Below, one piece after another: positions 8,039 through 19,774 of a stretch of DNA of 64,000 bases (position 1 is the first letter of the stretch; every line of letters starts with the position of its first letter). Position numbers and translations under genes: made by a program. The notes below the pieces were generated by a model. The model saw nothing but the letters and a program-made list of their open reading frames with translations. It was not told where the DNA came from and ran no database searches. Source of the stretch: Leptospira semungkisensis (GTDB lineage: Bacteria; Spirochaetota; Leptospiria; Leptospirales; Leptospiraceae); contig NZ_RQEP01000005.1 of assembly GCF_004770055.1 (NCBI RefSeq), positions 1,364,001 to 1,428,000 of the forward strand, given 5' to 3'.

Positions 8039-8150
8039 GAGTTCCCACATAAATCTCGGATGAAATTCCTGATTGTAGAAATTTTGATTTTGTGGTAAGG
8101 GTGTCGCGTACCACCGCACCGGCCCCCACCCTAAGTAGGGTGGGGAGAAA
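8039..8150. repeat. dispersed structured intergenic repeat, copy 1
   Basis: It starts with GAGTTCCCACA (8039-8049). TGTGGTA (8091) is answered by TACCACC (8109-8115). The tail has CCGGCCCCCACCC with CCCCACCC (8124-8131) pairing to GGGTGGGG (8138-8145) around a TAAGTA loop. The same order of parts occurs at 31157 and 56464. No poly-T follows, so it is not a plain intrinsic terminator. It fills the gap between the DUF1761 gene and the EF-G-like gene. Confidence 0.8.
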
Positions 8151-8197
8151 AAACTTTGCCTCCTAACCCCTCGCCGCAAACCTAAGCGCAATCCACC

Positions 8198-10075
8198 ATG
8201 TCCCTTCCTCATTTAAACCCTGGAATCTTCGCGCATATAGACGCAGGAAAAACCACTCTTCTAGAAAGGATTCTTTTCGAGACGGGAAAGATCAGTGCTC
8301 CCGGAAGGATAGAAGAAGGGACCACTGAGTCCGATTATCTTGCTGAGGAGATAGAGAGAGGGATTTCCATACAATCCACAGTGGCCTGTATTCCTTATCC
8401 AAACTCGGAGAAGGCAAGGCTGCTTTTACAATTCGTGGATAATCCTGGGCATTTGGATTTTCAATCTCAGGCAAATGCGTCCTTGCTCGTAAGCGATTTT
8501 GGGCTTGTGCTGATAGACACATTCGAGGGACTCAAATCTCAGACCTTCCAAAACGTGGAAGCGCTTCGAAAATCAGGAAAACCAATATTATTTTTTCTGA
8601 ATAAACTGGATCGGCCTGGCGCGGATATACTCACCTCTCTCGTGGATCTTGAGGTGGCTTTAGGAAAGGAACCGGTCCTTCTGTTTAGAGAAGACGGCAG
8701 CATTCCCATCTTACAGAAAGAAGGACAAGAAGGGGAGTTCTTGCCTTTGATCGAATGGGATCCTGAACTTTCCGAAGAATATCTAAAGGACCATTCTCTT
8801 CTTCCGGAGCTTGCTCTTCAGGGATTGCTAAAGGGTTTCTGGTCCGGAAATTTATTCCCTGTGCTCGGCGGTTCCGCACTGCAAGGTAAGGGAGTTCATG
8901 AGCTTCTCACTCTTCTTGAAATATTAGCAAAAGGAAAGAAGCCGGCTTCTTCTCAAAGCAAGGAAGGGATCGCAATCGTATTCAAAAGAGAAGTTCATCC
9001 GGATCTGGGCAAGCTTCTTCATTTCCAAGCGTTGGCGCCCATAAAAACAGGGGATTCTATCTTTTTTGGAGAAACAGAATATAAAATCCAGAACCTCTAT
9101 CGAATTTCCGCAAGAGACTATGAAGAAACAACCAAGGTGGAGGCTGGAGAATTACTCGCCACCGATTCCTTCTTCTTTCCTAGGCCCGGAGATCTTCTTA
9201 CAAGACATAATATACCAAAAGCCAGCTTATTGTCTCCTATCAGAAGACAGTTCCAGATCCTACTCGAACCGGAGAAGGGCGAAGATAGAGAAGAACTCTG
9301 GAGAGCACTACAAGATTTGGCCTGGCTCGATGAATCGGTTGCCGTGGATATTCTCTCAGAAACGGGGCAGTTTCGTCTATCGGGCACCGGAGAATTGCAT
9401 TTAGAGATCTCACTCTCACGCTTAAAGGAGAGTTTTCTAAAAAGCTTTCAAACAAGTGGAATCAAGGTTGCAAGATTCGCTCTATGGAAAAATTTGGTTC
9501 AAAAGGTCGCATTTCAGCATACCGCGTTCGATCATAAAATCTCGAGCGGACAGGTGCTCGCGTCCTTGGAAAGCTCTCACAGCTTTTCTAAGGGAGTGCG
9601 GTTTAATGTTCAGCTACCCAGTTCAGTTGAAGAAGCGATCACTTCCGCATTTGATGAAGTGATGGCGAGGGGAAAAGATGGAGAAGAAGTTCTCGGTCTT
9701 TCCATGATCATCGAATCCTACGAATCTCCTCCGGGAGCAAACGTGGATGAACTGTCTTCTTTGATCAAAGTAGCTGTCATCAAGGGTTTAAAAGACATAA
9801 TTCCGGATTATTCGGAACTCATTGGTCCTCGATCCGAGTTAGAGATACTTACACCTGATCTTTATCTCGGAGATATCTTGGCAAGTTTGGCCAAGAGAGA
9901 TGCGAGGATTCGTAAGGTCACTTCGGTGACTGATGGACGCCAATTGATCCAAGCAAGCGCTGCGACGCAAAACTTGCTTGGCTTTAGCGGTGTCCTTAGA
10001 AATATGGCTCAGGGAAGGGGCGTCCTATCTTTGGACTCCCTTTTTGACTTTGATAACCATTCTGTATTGTTTTAA
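8198..10075 (+). CDS. EF-G-like translational GTPase (divergent paralogue)
   Basis: A 625-residue GTPase of the EF-G/ribosomal-protection superfamily, shorter than normal EF-G (about 700). G1 AHIDAGKTT, switch I TTESDYLAEEIERGISIQ, G3 DNPGHLDF, G4 NKLDRPGA and G5 GSALQGKG are intact, so GTP hydrolysis is plausible. Domains II-V follow in order, ending with a domain-V-like segment (LGDILASLAKRDARI, QGRGVLSLD). The domain IV region is reduced compared with EF-G, and the C-terminal tail is missing. It could act in ribosome rescue, recycling or protection, or be a secondary EF-G. It lies 51 bases before tuf, where the housekeeping fusA often sits, but rpsL and rpsG are absent. No clear Shine-Dalgarno precedes the ATG. 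Confidence 0.8.
   Translation: MSLPHLNPGIFAHIDAGKTTLLERILFETGKISAPGRIEEGTTESDYLAEEIERGISIQSTVACIPYPNSEKARLLLQFVDNPGHLDFQSQANASLLVSDFGLVLIDTFEGLKSQTFQNVEALRKSGKPILFFLNKLDRPGADILTSLVDLEVALGKEPVLLFREDGSIPILQKEGQEGEFLPLIEWDPELSEEYLKDHSLLPELALQGLLKGFWSGNLFPVLGGSALQGKGVHELLTLLEILAKGKKPASSQSKEGIAIVFKREVHPDLGKLLHFQALAPIKTGDSIFFGETEYKIQNLYRISARDYEETTKVEAGELLATDSFFFPRPGDLLTRHNIPKASLLSPIRRQFQILLEPEKGEDREELWRALQDLAWLDESVAVDILSETGQFRLSGTGELHLEISLSRLKESFLKSFQTSGIKVARFALWKNLVQKVAFQHTAFDHKISSGQVLASLESSHSFSKGVRFNVQLPSSVEEAITSAFDEVMARGKDGEEVLGLSMIIESYESPPGANVDELSSLIKVAVIKGLKDIIPDYSELIGPRSELEILTPDLYLGDILASLAKRDARIRKVTSVTDGRQLIQASAATQNLLGFSGVLRNMAQGRGVLSLDSLFDFDNHSVLF
10044..10070 (+). promoter_or_regulatory. 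possible tuf/S10 superoperon promoter
   Basis: TTGACT at 10044-10049 and TATTGT at 10065-10070 give a -35/-10-like pair with a 15-base spacer, inside the 3' end of the EF-G-like gene and about 57 bases before the tuf ATG. The spacing is short, and the assignment is from pattern only. Confidence 0.3.
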
Positions 10076-10126
10076 GAAACCGACCCGTATTCGGGTTTGT
10101 TAATAAAGTAAGGAGTTTAAAACGCT

Positions 10127-11332
<1,206 letters not shown>

Positions 11333-11342
11333 GAGAAAGGGA

Positions 11343-11651
11343 ATGGCTGGCCAAAAGATCAGAGTAAAGCTTAAAGCTTTCGATCATAAGTTGATCGACC
11401 AATCAACTTACGAGATCGTTGCGACTGCCAAAAGGACCGGAGCTACTGTCTCCGGTCCGATTCCTCTTCCAACGAAGAAGGAAATATACACAGTCCTCCG
11501 TTCTCCACACGTAAATAAAAAATCAAGAGAGCAGTTTGAGATGAAAACTCACAAACGGCTTATCGACATCCTAGACACCAACGAGGATACGGTAGAAGCA
11601 TTAATGAAATTGCAACTACCAGCCGGTGTGTCCGTGGATATTAAATCCTAA
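11343..11651 (+). CDS. rpsJ: 30S ribosomal protein S10
   Basis: A 102-residue S10 with [15 protein letters not shown] at the N-terminus and the conserved [20 protein letters not shown] loop. Besides the 30S head, S10 acts as NusE in antitermination. It starts 10 bases after tuf, behind GAAAGGG, so the two are probably co-transcribed. Confidence 0.98.
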   Translation: MAGQKIRVKLKAFDHKLIDQSTYEIVATAKRTGATVSGPIPLPTKKEIYTVLRSPHVNKKSREQFEMKTHKRLIDILDTNEDTVEALMKLQLPAGVSVDIKS

Positions 11652-11662
11652 GGGAAGAAGAA

Positions 11663-12283
11663 ATGGCAAAGGGATTAATCGGTAAAAAGATAGGGATGTC
11701 CCAAATCTTCGACGAACAAGGAAATATCATTCCTGTAACCGTCTTAGAAGTAGGTCCCTGCGCAGTTTCCCAAGTCAAGTCCGTATCTACGGACGGTTAC
11801 GACGCGATTCAATTGGCTTTTCAGGACGATAAAGAAAAACACCTGACCAAGGCTGAAACCAGCCATTTGGCAAAAGCCGGGCTGAAACCTAAAAGAGTGT
11901 TGAAGGAATTTCGTAATTTCGGCGATCAGCCGGCGGCTGGATCCGAGTTAAAGGCGCAAGACGTCTTCACGGTTTCTGACGTAGTAAAAGTTACGGGAAC
12001 TAGCAAAGGAAAAGGCTTCCAAGGTGTTATCAAAAGATACGGACACCATGGTGGACCAGGAGCTCACGGCTCTCGTTTCCATAGACACCCTGGATCCATG
12101 GGATCCAACACTACTCCAGGTAGAGTGTTCAAAGGTCGCAAGCTGCCAGGACGTACCGGTTTCGATACAAAGACGGTATTGAATCTAAAAGTAGTTCGTA
12201 TCCACGAAGCTGAGAATTTGGTTTTTGTAAGCGGTTCCGTTCCAGGACCTGCAAACTCCATCATAACTATTGAGAAGATATAA
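11663..12283 (+). CDS. rplC: 50S ribosomal protein L3
   Basis: A 206-residue L3 with [13 protein letters not shown] at the start and the [14 protein letters not shown] loop that reaches toward the peptidyl-transferase centre. GGGAAGAAG is the ribosome-binding site, 11 bases after rpsJ. Length is normal and no anomaly was seen. Confidence 0.98.
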   Translation: MAKGLIGKKIGMSQIFDEQGNIIPVTVLEVGPCAVSQVKSVSTDGYDAIQLAFQDDKEKHLTKAETSHLAKAGLKPKRVLKEFRNFGDQPAAGSELKAQDVFTVSDVVKVTGTSKGKGFQGVIKRYGHHGGPGAHGSRFHRHPGSMGSNTTPGRVFKGRKLPGRTGFDTKTVLNLKVVRIHEAENLVFVSGSVPGPANSIITIEKI

Positions 12284-12297
12284 AGTCCGGTAGAGTC

Positions 12298-12933
12298 ATG
12301 AAAGCACAGAAGTACTCAAAAGAAGGAAAACTGCTCTCGGAAATCGAACTTCCTGCAGCGTTGTTCGAATCCAAGTATAGCAGTGGCGCGATTTACGACG
12401 CCATCAAGGCGGAGAACGCGAACCTCCGTTCCGGGAATCATCATACGAAGACCCGTTCCGAAGTATCGGGCGGTGGTAAGAAGCCATGGTCCCAAAAGGG
12501 AACTGGTCGCGCTCGCCAAGGTTCCATCCGCGCTCCTCACTGGGTGGGCGGTGGTACCGTTCACGGACCTCGCAAGAGAGATTATTCGTACAATGTTTCT
12601 CCGAAAGTAAAACGCAGAGCGGTTTTATCCGTATTGAACAAAAAGGCGCAAGACGCTGTCATCAAAGTAGTTGAGGATCTGGATCCGAAAGAATTCAGCA
12701 CTAAGGCTTTCGCGACTCTATTCAATAATATCGGATTAAAGAACACTGGAGTGATCGGATTTTTGGTAGGAGGAGAGAACGAAGTACTGAAGAAGTCGGT
12801 TCGCAACATTCCTACTGTAAAATACATCAACTCTAAACGTATCGCGGTTCGTGATATTCTCTATAATAGAAATCTGGTGATCACCGAAGCAGCTTTGGGA
12901 GAAATTCTTAAGCATTACGGAGAAAGCAAATGA
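12298..12933 (+). CDS. rplD: 50S ribosomal protein L4
   Basis: A 211-residue L4. The conserved extended loop is visible as [25 protein letters not shown]. In enteric bacteria L4 represses its own operon; no such leader is recognisable here. The stop overlaps the rplW start (ATGA). Confidence 0.98.
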   Translation: MKAQKYSKEGKLLSEIELPAALFESKYSSGAIYDAIKAENANLRSGNHHTKTRSEVSGGGKKPWSQKGTGRARQGSIRAPHWVGGGTVHGPRKRDYSYNVSPKVKRRAVLSVLNKKAQDAVIKVVEDLDPKEFSTKAFATLFNNIGLKNTGVIGFLVGGENEVLKKSVRNIPTVKYINSKRIAVRDILYNRNLVITEAALGEILKHYGESK

Positions 12934-13238
12934 ACCTGAACGAAGTAATTTTATCTCCGATCATCACTGAGAAGTCTCAAGATCTTGAGACTATCGGCGA
13001 AAAGACCGGTAAAAGAACCGTAAAATATACTGTGGAAATTCATCCTAGAGCGAACAAGACTCTGGTGAAGGAAGCTTTCCGCAAAATTTATAATGTAACT
13101 CCTTCTTCTGTAAACATTCAAGTTTACCGTGGAAAGGTGAAAAGATTCCGTCATTTGCCTGCTCCGAAAGCACATTGGAAAAAAGCCATCGTGACTTTCC
13201 AAGACGGAGCGAGCATCGACTTCGGAAAGGAAGCATAA
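12930..13238 (+). CDS. rplW: 50S ribosomal protein L23
   Basis: A 102-residue L23 with SPIITEKS near the start and the [18 protein letters not shown] core. It forms part of the tunnel-exit docking site for trigger factor and SRP. It is coupled to rplD by a 4-base ATGA overlap. Confidence 0.97.
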   Translation: MNLNEVILSPIITEKSQDLETIGEKTGKRTVKYTVEIHPRANKTLVKEAFRKIYNVTPSSVNIQVYRGKVKRFRHLPAPKAHWKKAIVTFQDGASIDFGKEA

Positions 13239-13241
13239 GAA

Positions 13242-14081
13242 ATGGGAATTAAAAAGTTTAAACCCGTTACTTCCGCCAGCCGTTTCAAATCGGTTCTTAC
13301 TTTTGATGAGATCACCGAAACAGAGCCGTATCGCCCTTTAACTATCAGCTTAAACTACAAAGCTGGTCGCGGAGAAGGTGGTAAGATCGCAGTTCGTAGA
13401 AAAGGCGGAAGAGTAAAACGTAAATATCGTATCATCGACTTCAAACGCCGCAAAGTAGGGATTACCGCTACAGTAAAAACTGTAGAATACGATCCATACC
13501 GTTCAGCGTTTATTTCTCTCGTTAGTTATTCTGACGGAGAATACGCTTATATCCTAAATGCAGAGGGCATGAAAGTTGGAGACAAAGTTTCCAACGGAGA
13601 AGCCGCTGAAATCAAAGTTGGAAACGCACTTCCACTCGGAAAAATTCCTCCAGGCACTAACGTGCATAACGTGGAATTGAAAATTGGAAGAGGCGGGCAA
13701 ATCGCAAGAACTGCAGGATCCTTCGCTACTATCGCAGGTAGAGACGGAGAGTATGTTCTTCTCAAGCTTCCAAGCTCTGAGGTTCGTAAAGTTCACCAGA
13801 ACTGCTACGCTACCGTTGGGATTTGCAGTAATAAAGATCATAACCTGGTTTCTATCGGTAAAGCCGGAAGAAACAGATGGTTAGGAAAGCGCCCGAAAGT
13901 CAGAGGGGTCGTGATGAACCCTGTGGATCACCCGCATGGTGGTGGTGAGGGTCGTACTTCCGGAGGTCGTCACCCAGTGACTCCTTGGGGTATTCCTACC
14001 AAAGGTTACAAGACTCGTCGTAGGGCTAAACCTTCCGACAAGTTCATCATCCAGAAGAGAAAGGGAAATAGGAGCAGGTAA
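13242..14081 (+). CDS. rplB: 50S ribosomal protein L2
   Basis: A 279-residue L2 of normal length. The C-terminal [15 protein letters not shown] block, whose histidine lies near the peptidyl-transferase centre, is intact, as is the basic tail [12 protein letters not shown]. It starts 3 bases after rplW. Confidence 0.98.
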   Translation: MGIKKFKPVTSASRFKSVLTFDEITETEPYRPLTISLNYKAGRGEGGKIAVRRKGGRVKRKYRIIDFKRRKVGITATVKTVEYDPYRSAFISLVSYSDGEYAYILNAEGMKVGDKVSNGEAAEIKVGNALPLGKIPPGTNVHNVELKIGRGGQIARTAGSFATIAGRDGEYVLLKLPSSEVRKVHQNCYATVGICSNKDHNLVSIGKAGRNRWLGKRPKVRGVVMNPVDHPHGGGEGRTSGGRHPVTPWGIPTKGYKTRRRAKPSDKFIIQKRKGNRSR

Positions 14082-14086
14082 TCATC

Positions 14087-14365
14087 ATGAGATCCTCTAA
14101 AAAAGGTCCGTTCATCGACAGTCACCTCATGAGCAAGGTGATCAAACTGAACTCTGAAAATCAAAAGAAACCCTTCAAGACCTGGTCTCGTAGAAGTACG
14201 ATTTTCCCGGACATGATCGGTCACACCATCATGGTTCATAACGGGAACAAGTTCATTCCGGTTTACATCAATGACAATATGGTTGGTCACAAGTTGGGAG
14301 AATTCGCTCCTACTCGTACTTACCGTGGTCACGGAAATACGGATAAGAAGGCGGCGAAAAAATAA
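14087..14365 (+). CDS. rpsS: 30S ribosomal protein S19
   Basis: A 92-residue S19 with [10 protein letters not shown] at the N-terminus and [10 protein letters not shown] at the C-terminal side. Its last base is the first base of the rplV start (TAATG). Confidence 0.98.
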   Translation: MRSSKKGPFIDSHLMSKVIKLNSENQKKPFKTWSRRSTIFPDMIGHTIMVHNGNKFIPVYINDNMVGHKLGEFAPTRTYRGHGNTDKKAAKK

Positions 14366-14697
14366 TGGAAGCCGTAGCGATAGCAAGATTCATCAGAATG
14401 TCTCCTCGTAAACTTCGTCTCGTCGCTGATGAGATCCGCGGTTACGAAGTAGCAGAAGCTCTGGACATTCTTAAATATACGAACAAGAGAGCGATTGAGC
14501 CTATCTTCAAACTGATCAAGTCTGCTTCTGCAAATGCGGTCGTGAAAAGTGAGAGTGCCGATCCTGGAAAAATGTTCATCAAGAAAATCCTCGTGGACGA
14601 AGGCCCAATTCTAAAACGCTTCCGTCCTCGTGCTCGCGGTAGAGCTGCAAGGATTCGTAAGAGAACCAGCCACGTAACCGTGGTAATCTCGGATTAA
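14365..14697 (+). CDS. rplV: 50S ribosomal protein L22
   Basis: A 110-residue L22 with [16 protein letters not shown] and the hairpin tip [14 protein letters not shown], which lines the exit tunnel and where macrolide-resistance changes occur in other bacteria. The tip looks unaltered in length. It overlaps rpsS by one base. Confidence 0.98.
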   Translation: MEAVAIARFIRMSPRKLRLVADEIRGYEVAEALDILKYTNKRAIEPIFKLIKSASANAVVKSESADPGKMFIKKILVDEGPILKRFRPRARGRAARIRKRTSHVTVVISD

Positions 14698-14708
14698 TAG
14701 GGGAAATC

Positions 14709-15386
14709 ATGGGACAGAAAGTTAACCCAATCGGACTTCGTATCGGGATCACTCGCGGATGGGATTCCATCTGGTTCTCGCAAGCGGATTACAAAAAGAA
14801 TCTGCACGAAGACATTAGAATTCGCAGATTTATCCAAGGCCGTTTCAAAGAAGCTGGCGTAGTGAAAGTCGTAGTTGAGCGTTTCCCAGAGAAGATCAAT
14901 GTAAACCTTCATACTGCTAAGCCAGGTGTTGTGATCGGTAAGAACGGTGCGAATATCGAAGCCGTTAAAAAAGTTCTTAAAACTATGACTGAGAAGCCTC
15001 TTAATCTTAACATTATCGAAGTTAAGAAGCCTGAGACTATCGCTCAGTGTATCGCAGAATCTATCGCGATCCAAATCCAAGAGCGTCAACCGTTCCGTCG
15101 TGTAATGAAGCAAGAGCTTCGTCGTGCGATGAGAGGTGGAGTAGAAGGGATCAAAATCCTAATCTCCGGACGTTTGAATGGAGCGGATATGGCTCGTCGC
15201 GAAGGTTATAGAGAAGGAAGAATTCCTCTTCATACCCTAAGAGCGAAAATCGATTTAGGATTCCGCGAAGCTAGCACTACTTTCGGACAGATTGGAGTGA
15301 AAGTTTGGACCTATACCGGTGACTTTATTAACAATAAAGAAGAATCCGAAGAAGATAAATACGCCGTTAAGAGAAGGACCAACTGA
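14709..15386 (+). CDS. rpsC: 30S ribosomal protein S3
   Basis: A 225-residue S3 with [11 protein letters not shown] at the start and the KH-domain loop [11 protein letters not shown]. It contributes to the mRNA entry helicase site. GGGGAAATC precedes the ATG. Confidence 0.98.
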   Translation: MGQKVNPIGLRIGITRGWDSIWFSQADYKKNLHEDIRIRRFIQGRFKEAGVVKVVVERFPEKINVNLHTAKPGVVIGKNGANIEAVKKVLKTMTEKPLNLNIIEVKKPETIAQCIAESIAIQIQERQPFRRVMKQELRRAMRGGVEGIKILISGRLNGADMARREGYREGRIPLHTLRAKIDLGFREASTTFGQIGVKVWTYTGDFINNKEESEEDKYAVKRRTN

Positions 15387-15416
15387 TCGTCTTTGATGAT
15401 CCACAGGTAAAAAACG

Positions 15417-15830
15417 ATGTTATCACCTAAAAGAGTTAAGTTCAGAAAGAGACAAAGGGGTAGACTGAAAGGAACCGACGAACGTGGTTCTAAAGTTTCC
15501 TTCGGTGAGTTCGGTCTTAAGGCCGTTACTTCCGGTCGCTTGACTGCAAGACAGATAGAAGCAGCAAGGATCACCATCAACCGCCAAGTAAAAAGAGGCG
15601 GGAAATTGTGGATCAGGATTTTTCCTCATCTTCCTATTACCAAGAAACCTGCGGAAACTCGTATGGGTAAAGGTAAAGGAAACCCAGAGTTTTGGATCGC
15701 TGAGATCAGACCTGGTCGCGTTCTGTTCGAAATGAGCGGAATCGATGAGGCAACTGCTAAGAAAGCATTGGATCTGGCAGCTTATAAACTTCCTGTCCAA
15801 ACCGAATTCGTGAAGAGGTCTGCACTGTGA
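15417..15830 (+). CDS. rplP: 50S ribosomal protein L16
   Basis: A 137-residue L16 with [19 protein letters not shown] and the RMGKGKG motif near tRNA-binding helices. Its TGA overlaps the GTG start of rpmC. Confidence 0.98.
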   Translation: MLSPKRVKFRKRQRGRLKGTDERGSKVSFGEFGLKAVTSGRLTARQIEAARITINRQVKRGGKLWIRIFPHLPITKKPAETRMGKGKGNPEFWIAEIRPGRVLFEMSGIDEATAKKALDLAAYKLPVQTEFVKRSAL

Positions 15831-16129
15831 AAAAGATCAAACTCGCAGAATTGAAAGACGCTGAGATTTTAGCGCAGTTAGAAGACGCTCATAAGATTAT
15901 CCGTACGGCTCGCTTCCAATATGGAGTAGCTCGTTCTTTGGAAAATCCTAAGATCATCGCTAACGCTAAGAGAAAGATCGCTCGCCTTCTCACCATTCAA
16001 AAAAACAGAGAGTTGGCGGCAAAACCGGGATCCACTAAGACCAAGCGTTATTCTAGAGCTACTCGCAAAGCTCAAGCTTTGGCGAAAGTAAACGCTAACG
16101 CTAAGAAAGCTGCGAAGGCTAAGAACTGA
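15827..16129 (+). CDS. rpmC: 50S ribosomal protein L29 with basic C-terminal extension
   Basis: It starts at GTG, in a GTGA overlap with rplP. The first about 65 residues are a normal L29 ([47 protein letters not shown]). About 35 further residues rich in Lys, Ala and Arg follow, so the 100-residue protein is longer than the usual 60-70. L29 sits beside the tunnel exit, where the tail may contact rRNA or nascent-chain factors. Confidence 0.95.
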   Translation: MKKIKLAELKDAEILAQLEDAHKIIRTARFQYGVARSLENPKIIANAKRKIARLLTIQKNRELAAKPGSTKTKRYSRATRKAQALAKVNANAKKAAKAKN

Positions 16130-16131
16130 TT

Positions 16132-16401
16132 ATGGAAACTGCAAAGAAGCATATAAAGAAATCCCTTCTTAGCGAAGGTAGAGTCGTAAGCACCGCTATG
16201 GATAAAACCTTAGTGATGATCGTGGAAACACGCAAGACTCACCCTAAGTTCAAGAAGATCGTTCGTAGAACCGTTAAAATGAAGGTTCATGACGAAAGAA
16301 ATGAATGCCAAGTAGGAGACAAGATCCTCGCGATTGAAACTCGCCCTCTGTCTCGTGAAAAGCGTCACCGTCTATTTAAGATCGTAGAAAAGGCAAAGTA
16401 A
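16132..16401 (+). CDS. rpsQ: 30S ribosomal protein S17
   Basis: An 89-residue S17 with an OB-fold core: [20 protein letters not shown] and the conserved [18 protein letters not shown]. It starts 2 bases after rpmC. Confidence 0.97.
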   Translation: METAKKHIKKSLLSEGRVVSTAMDKTLVMIVETRKTHPKFKKIVRRTVKMKVHDERNECQVGDKILAIETRPLSREKRHRLFKIVEKAK

Positions 16402-16402
16402 G

Positions 16403-16795
16403 ATGATCCAGCAGGAAACCATCCTCCAAGTCGCCGACAACTCCGGAATTAAAAGAGTTATGTGTATCAAGGTCCTCGGAGGCTCTAAGAAACGTTACGC
16501 TTCCGTAGGAGACGAGATCATCGTCGCCGTTAAAGATGCACAGCCCGCTTACGGGTTGAAAGACTCCACGGGGAAGAAGGTCCATAACAAGGCCGTTCAA
16601 CGCGCAGTAGTCGTTAGAACTAAGAAAGAGATTCGTCGTCCAGACGGTTCTTATATCAGATTCGATGATAACGCAGTAGCAATCATCGATGATAAGGGAA
16701 ATCCGAAAGGAACTCGTATCTTTGGGCCAGTAGCTCGCGAACTTCGCGATAAGAAATACGCAAAAATTATCTCCCTAGCGCCGGAGGTTCTATAA
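16403..16795 (+). CDS. rplN: 50S ribosomal protein L14
   Basis: A 130-residue L14. [17 protein letters not shown] and [24 protein letters not shown] are canonical. The stretch [16 protein letters not shown] makes it about 8 residues longer than the usual 122. The TAATG junction overlaps rplX by one base. Confidence 0.97.
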   Translation: MIQQETILQVADNSGIKRVMCIKVLGGSKKRYASVGDEIIVAVKDAQPAYGLKDSTGKKVHNKAVQRAVVVRTKKEIRRPDGSYIRFDDNAVAIIDDKGNPKGTRIFGPVARELRDKKYAKIISLAPEVL

Positions 16796-17148
16796 TGTCC
16801 AAGCTGACGTATCGGGGATCCGAATATACAAAATTCAAATCCGTTCGTTTGCACAAAGATGACGAAGTTATCGTTATCGCAGGCAAAGAGAAAGGAAAGA
16901 AAGGCAAGATCTTAGTAATCGATAAGAAGAGAGATCGTGTCGTAGTCGAAGGACTCAATAAACGTAAACGTTTCTTAAGACCTACTCAGGAAAATCCGCA
17001 AGGTGGCGTAGTAGAAGTAGAAGCTCCTATGCATATTTCCAACGTAATGTTTTACGACTCCAAGAAGAAGAAGGGAGTTCGCTTGGGATACCAAGAGAAT
17101 AAAGGTAAAAAAGTCCGTGTTTCAAAAGCGGACGGGAAAGAGATCTAA
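16795..17148 (+). CDS. rplX: 50S ribosomal protein L24
   Basis: A 117-residue L24 with a KOW motif ([20 protein letters not shown]) and a basic C-terminus, slightly longer than the usual 105. It is an assembly initiator of the 50S subunit. Confidence 0.97.
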   Translation: MSKLTYRGSEYTKFKSVRLHKDDEVIVIAGKEKGKKGKILVIDKKRDRVVVEGLNKRKRFLRPTQENPQGGVVEVEAPMHISNVMFYDSKKKKGVRLGYQENKGKKVRVSKADGKEI

Positions 17149-17151
17149 GCC

Positions 17152-17700
17152 ATGGCAGCAAGACTGAGGGAAAAATACGGGAAGGAAATTGTTCCCGCTC
17201 TTCAAAAACAATATAGCTTCAAGTCCATTATGCAGGTTCCCCGCCTAGAAAAAATCGTTCTAAACGTGGGAATGGGCGAGGCTCATACCAACCCTAAGGC
17301 TCTCGAAGCAGCTGTGGAAGAATTAGGTTTAATCACCGGACAACGCCCGGTTAAAACAAAGGCGAAGAAATCCATTGCAGGATTCAAACTCCGCGAGGGA
17401 ATGAGCCTCGGAACCACAGTTACTTTGCGTGGGAACTATATGTATGAGTTCCTGGATCGCTTAGTGAACGTGGCTCTTCCAAGGGTGCGTGACTTTAAGG
17501 GAGTTTCCGAAAAAGGTTTCGACGGACGCGGAAACTACAACTTCAGCATCAAAGAACAAATCATTTTCCCAGAGATCAAAGTGGATAAGATCAACACTCT
17601 CTACGGGATGAACCTGACCTTCGTAACGAACACCAAGGTGGACGCAGAAGCTTATAGCCTTCTCGCTGCTTTCGGTATGCCGTTCCGGAACCTGAGATAA
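17152..17700 (+). CDS. rplE: 50S ribosomal protein L5
   Basis: A 182-residue L5 binding 5S r[41 protein letters not shown] and the C-terminal AFGMPFR are all conserved. Confidence 0.98.
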   Translation: MAARLREKYGKEIVPALQKQYSFKSIMQVPRLEKIVLNVGMGEAHTNPKALEAAVEELGLITGQRPVKTKAKKSIAGFKLREGMSLGTTVTLRGNYMYEFLDRLVNVALPRVRDFKGVSEKGFDGRGNYNFSIKEQIIFPEIKVDKINTLYGMNLTFVTNTKVDAEAYSLLAAFGMPFRNLR

Positions 17701-17713
17701 GGAGCCCGTAATC

Positions 17714-17899
17714 ATGGCTAAGACCTCTTTAATCGAAAGACATAAGAAAAAAAAGAAATTCAAAGTACGGGTTCACAACCGTTGCCCTCTCTGCGGACGC
17801 CCTCGCGGTTACCTAAGAAGATTTGACATGTGCAGAATTTGCTTCCGGAAGCTTGCTAGCCAAGCACAGATCCCGGGAGTAGTTAAGGCATCTTGGTAA
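17714..17899 (+). CDS. rpsN: 30S ribosomal protein S14, zinc-binding type Z
   Basis: A 61-residue short S14 with the zinc ribbon [20 protein letters not shown] (CxxC...CxxC), i.e. the zinc-dependent form. The long zinc-free form is not seen in this window. Confidence 0.98.
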   Translation: MAKTSLIERHKKKKKFKVRVHNRCPLCGRPRGYLRRFDMCRICFRKLASQAQIPGVVKASW

Positions 17900-17917
17900 G
17901 GGAGGAGGATATATAAT

Positions 17918-18316
17918 ATGAGTTTATCTGATCCAATAGGTGATATGCTGACCCGCATTCGTAACGCTGGTCGTGCGAAACATGAAAGTTGTGTGATTCC
18001 AGGAAGTAAGATCAAACGTTCTATTCTGGAATTATTAAAAGAAGAAGGATTCATCAACGGCTATGAGCCGGTGACTAATGGAAGTTTCGAAGATTTCAAA
18101 GTAGCTTTGAAATACGATGTAACCAAAAAACCAGTGATCCGCGAGTTAGTTCGCGTGTCCAAGCCTGGTCGTAGGGTTTACATGAAAAGTGAAGAGATCC
18201 GCCCATACAAAAACAATATGGGAACTATGATCCTCTCTACTTCCAAAGGAATTATGACCGGCAAAAAAGCTCGGAAATTACGCGTAGGAGGAGAGGTGAT
18301 CTGCAAACTCTCTTAA
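17918..18316 (+). CDS. rpsH: 30S ribosomal protein S8
   Basis: A 132-residue S8 with [14 protein letters not shown] at the start and [21 protein letters not shown] near the end. In E. coli S8 represses the spc operon. GGGAGGAGG is a strong ribosome-binding site 11 bases before the ATG. Confidence 0.98.
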   Translation: MSLSDPIGDMLTRIRNAGRAKHESCVIPGSKIKRSILELLKEEGFINGYEPVTNGSFEDFKVALKYDVTKKPVIRELVRVSKPGRRVYMKSEEIRPYKNNMGTMILSTSKGIMTGKKARKLRVGGEVICKLS

Positions 18317-18346
18317 GAGTAGTTTAAGGAAAACTTATAAAGACCT

Positions 18347-18886
18347 ATGTCCAGGATTGGAAAAGCAGAGATCAAACTTCCGGATAAAGTGGAAGTAAAA
18401 CAGGACAGCACCGTAATCAAAGTGAAAGGTCCTCTAGGCGAGTTACAAACTCCTATTTTTGCGGGAATCTCTCTGAAAAACGAGGGTGGAACCGTAAAAT
18501 TAGAAAGATCTAGCGAAGAGCAAAACGTTGTAGCTCTTCATGGATTGACCCGCGCTCTTCTTATGAATAGCGTAAAGGGTGTTACCGCCGGTTGGGAAAA
18601 GAATCTGGAGATCACAGGGGTTGGTTATCGTGCGGCAAAACGCGGTGAAGACTTAGTGATGAACTTAGGATTCTCCCACGAGGTTGTGTATAAGACTCCG
18701 AAAGGGATCAAGATCGAAGTAATCGAGCAAGTAAAGATCAAGATTACTGGGATCGACAAACAACTCGTAGGACAAGTTGCAGCGGATATTCGCTCCAAGA
18801 AGCCTCCTGAGCCTTACAAAGGTAAAGGAATTAAGTACAACGACGAATTCATTAAGAGAAAGGCCGGAAAAACCGGTAAGAAGTAG
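18347..18886 (+). CDS. rplF: 50S ribosomal protein L6
   Basis: A 179-residue L6 with the N-terminal [17 protein letters not shown] and the C-terminal signature [10 protein letters not shown]. No abnormality seen. Confidence 0.98.
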   Translation: MSRIGKAEIKLPDKVEVKQDSTVIKVKGPLGELQTPIFAGISLKNEGGTVKLERSSEEQNVVALHGLTRALLMNSVKGVTAGWEKNLEITGVGYRAAKRGEDLVMNLGFSHEVVYKTPKGIKIEVIEQVKIKITGIDKQLVGQVAADIRSKKPPEPYKGKGIKYNDEFIKRKAGKTGKK

Positions 18887-18889
18887 GCC

Positions 18890-19252
18890 ATGATTAATAA
18901 ACTGAAAAAAATCGCAGCCAAAAACAGGAGAGCGGAACGTTCTCGATTCAAACTGAGACAGTTTGGAGAGCGTCCAAGATTGGTTTTCAACAAATCAAAT
19001 CGTTATCTTTCCTGCCAAATCGTAGATGATTCTAAAGGAATTACTCTGGTTGCTGCTTCTACCCTAGAAGAAACTTTCTCAGGTAAAAGCCGTAAAGACA
19101 AAGAAGCTGCTAAGGCTTTGGGAAAAGCGATCGGAGAAAGAGCCGCTTCTAAAGGCGTTAAAGTGGTTATGTTGGATCGTTCCGGAATGATCTACCACGG
19201 AAGGATTGCCGCTTTCGCGGACGCAGCTAGAGAAGCTGGATTGGAGTTCTAA
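18890..19252 (+). CDS. rplR: 50S ribosomal protein L18
   Basis: A 120-residue L18 that binds 5S r[23 protein letters not shown] and the C-terminal [19 protein letters not shown] are canonical. Confidence 0.98.
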   Translation: MINKLKKIAAKNRRAERSRFKLRQFGERPRLVFNKSNRYLSCQIVDDSKGITLVAASTLEETFSGKSRKDKEAAKALGKAIGERAASKGVKVVMLDRSGMIYHGRIAAFADAAREAGLEF

Positions 19253-19254
19253 TA

Positions 19255-19770
19255 ATGGCATACGAACAAGAACAAGAACAAAAAGAGTTTAACGAGAAGG
19301 TCGTAAAGATCGATCGCGTTGCCAAGGTGGTAAAAGGGGGACGTCGTTTCTCCTTCAACGCTCTAACCGTGGTTGGAGACGCCAAGGGTAAAGTAGGAAT
19401 CGGATTCGGTAAAGCGAATGAGGTTCCTGATGCGATCCGTAAATCTATCGAGTCTGCTAAGAAGAATCTCGTTAAGATCCAATTTAGAGGTCATACCATT
19501 CCTCACGAAGTGATCGGAAAGTTCAAATCAGCAAGAGTGATTTTGAAACCGTCCACTGCGGGAACTGGGATCATCGCCGGAGGATCTGTCCGTTCTGTTG
19601 TGGAAAAAGTAGGGATCCAAGATATTCTCAGTAAATCCTGGGGTTCTTCGAATCCAGTGAATATCGTAAAGGCGACTCTGGACGCTCTCCAGCAGTTAGA
19701 GACTCCTGTTCTTGCAGCTCGCAAGAGAGGAATTACCCTCGCTCGCCTCTTCGGAAACGACGTAGGATAA
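19255..19770 (+). CDS. rpsE: 30S ribosomal protein S5
   Basis: A 171-residue S5 with a Glu/Gln-rich leader ([14 protein letters not shown]) before the double-stranded RNA-binding fold ([18 protein letters not shown]) and [13 protein letters not shown]. It contributes to decoding accuracy and mRNA unwinding. Confidence 0.98.
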   Translation: MAYEQEQEQKEFNEKVVKIDRVAKVVKGGRRFSFNALTVVGDAKGKVGIGFGKANEVPDAIRKSIESAKKNLVKIQFRGHTIPHEVIGKFKSARVILKPSTAGTGIIAGGSVRSVVEKVGIQDILSKSWGSSNPVNIVKATLDALQQLETPVLAARKRGITLARLFGNDVG

Positions 19771-19774
19771 GAAC

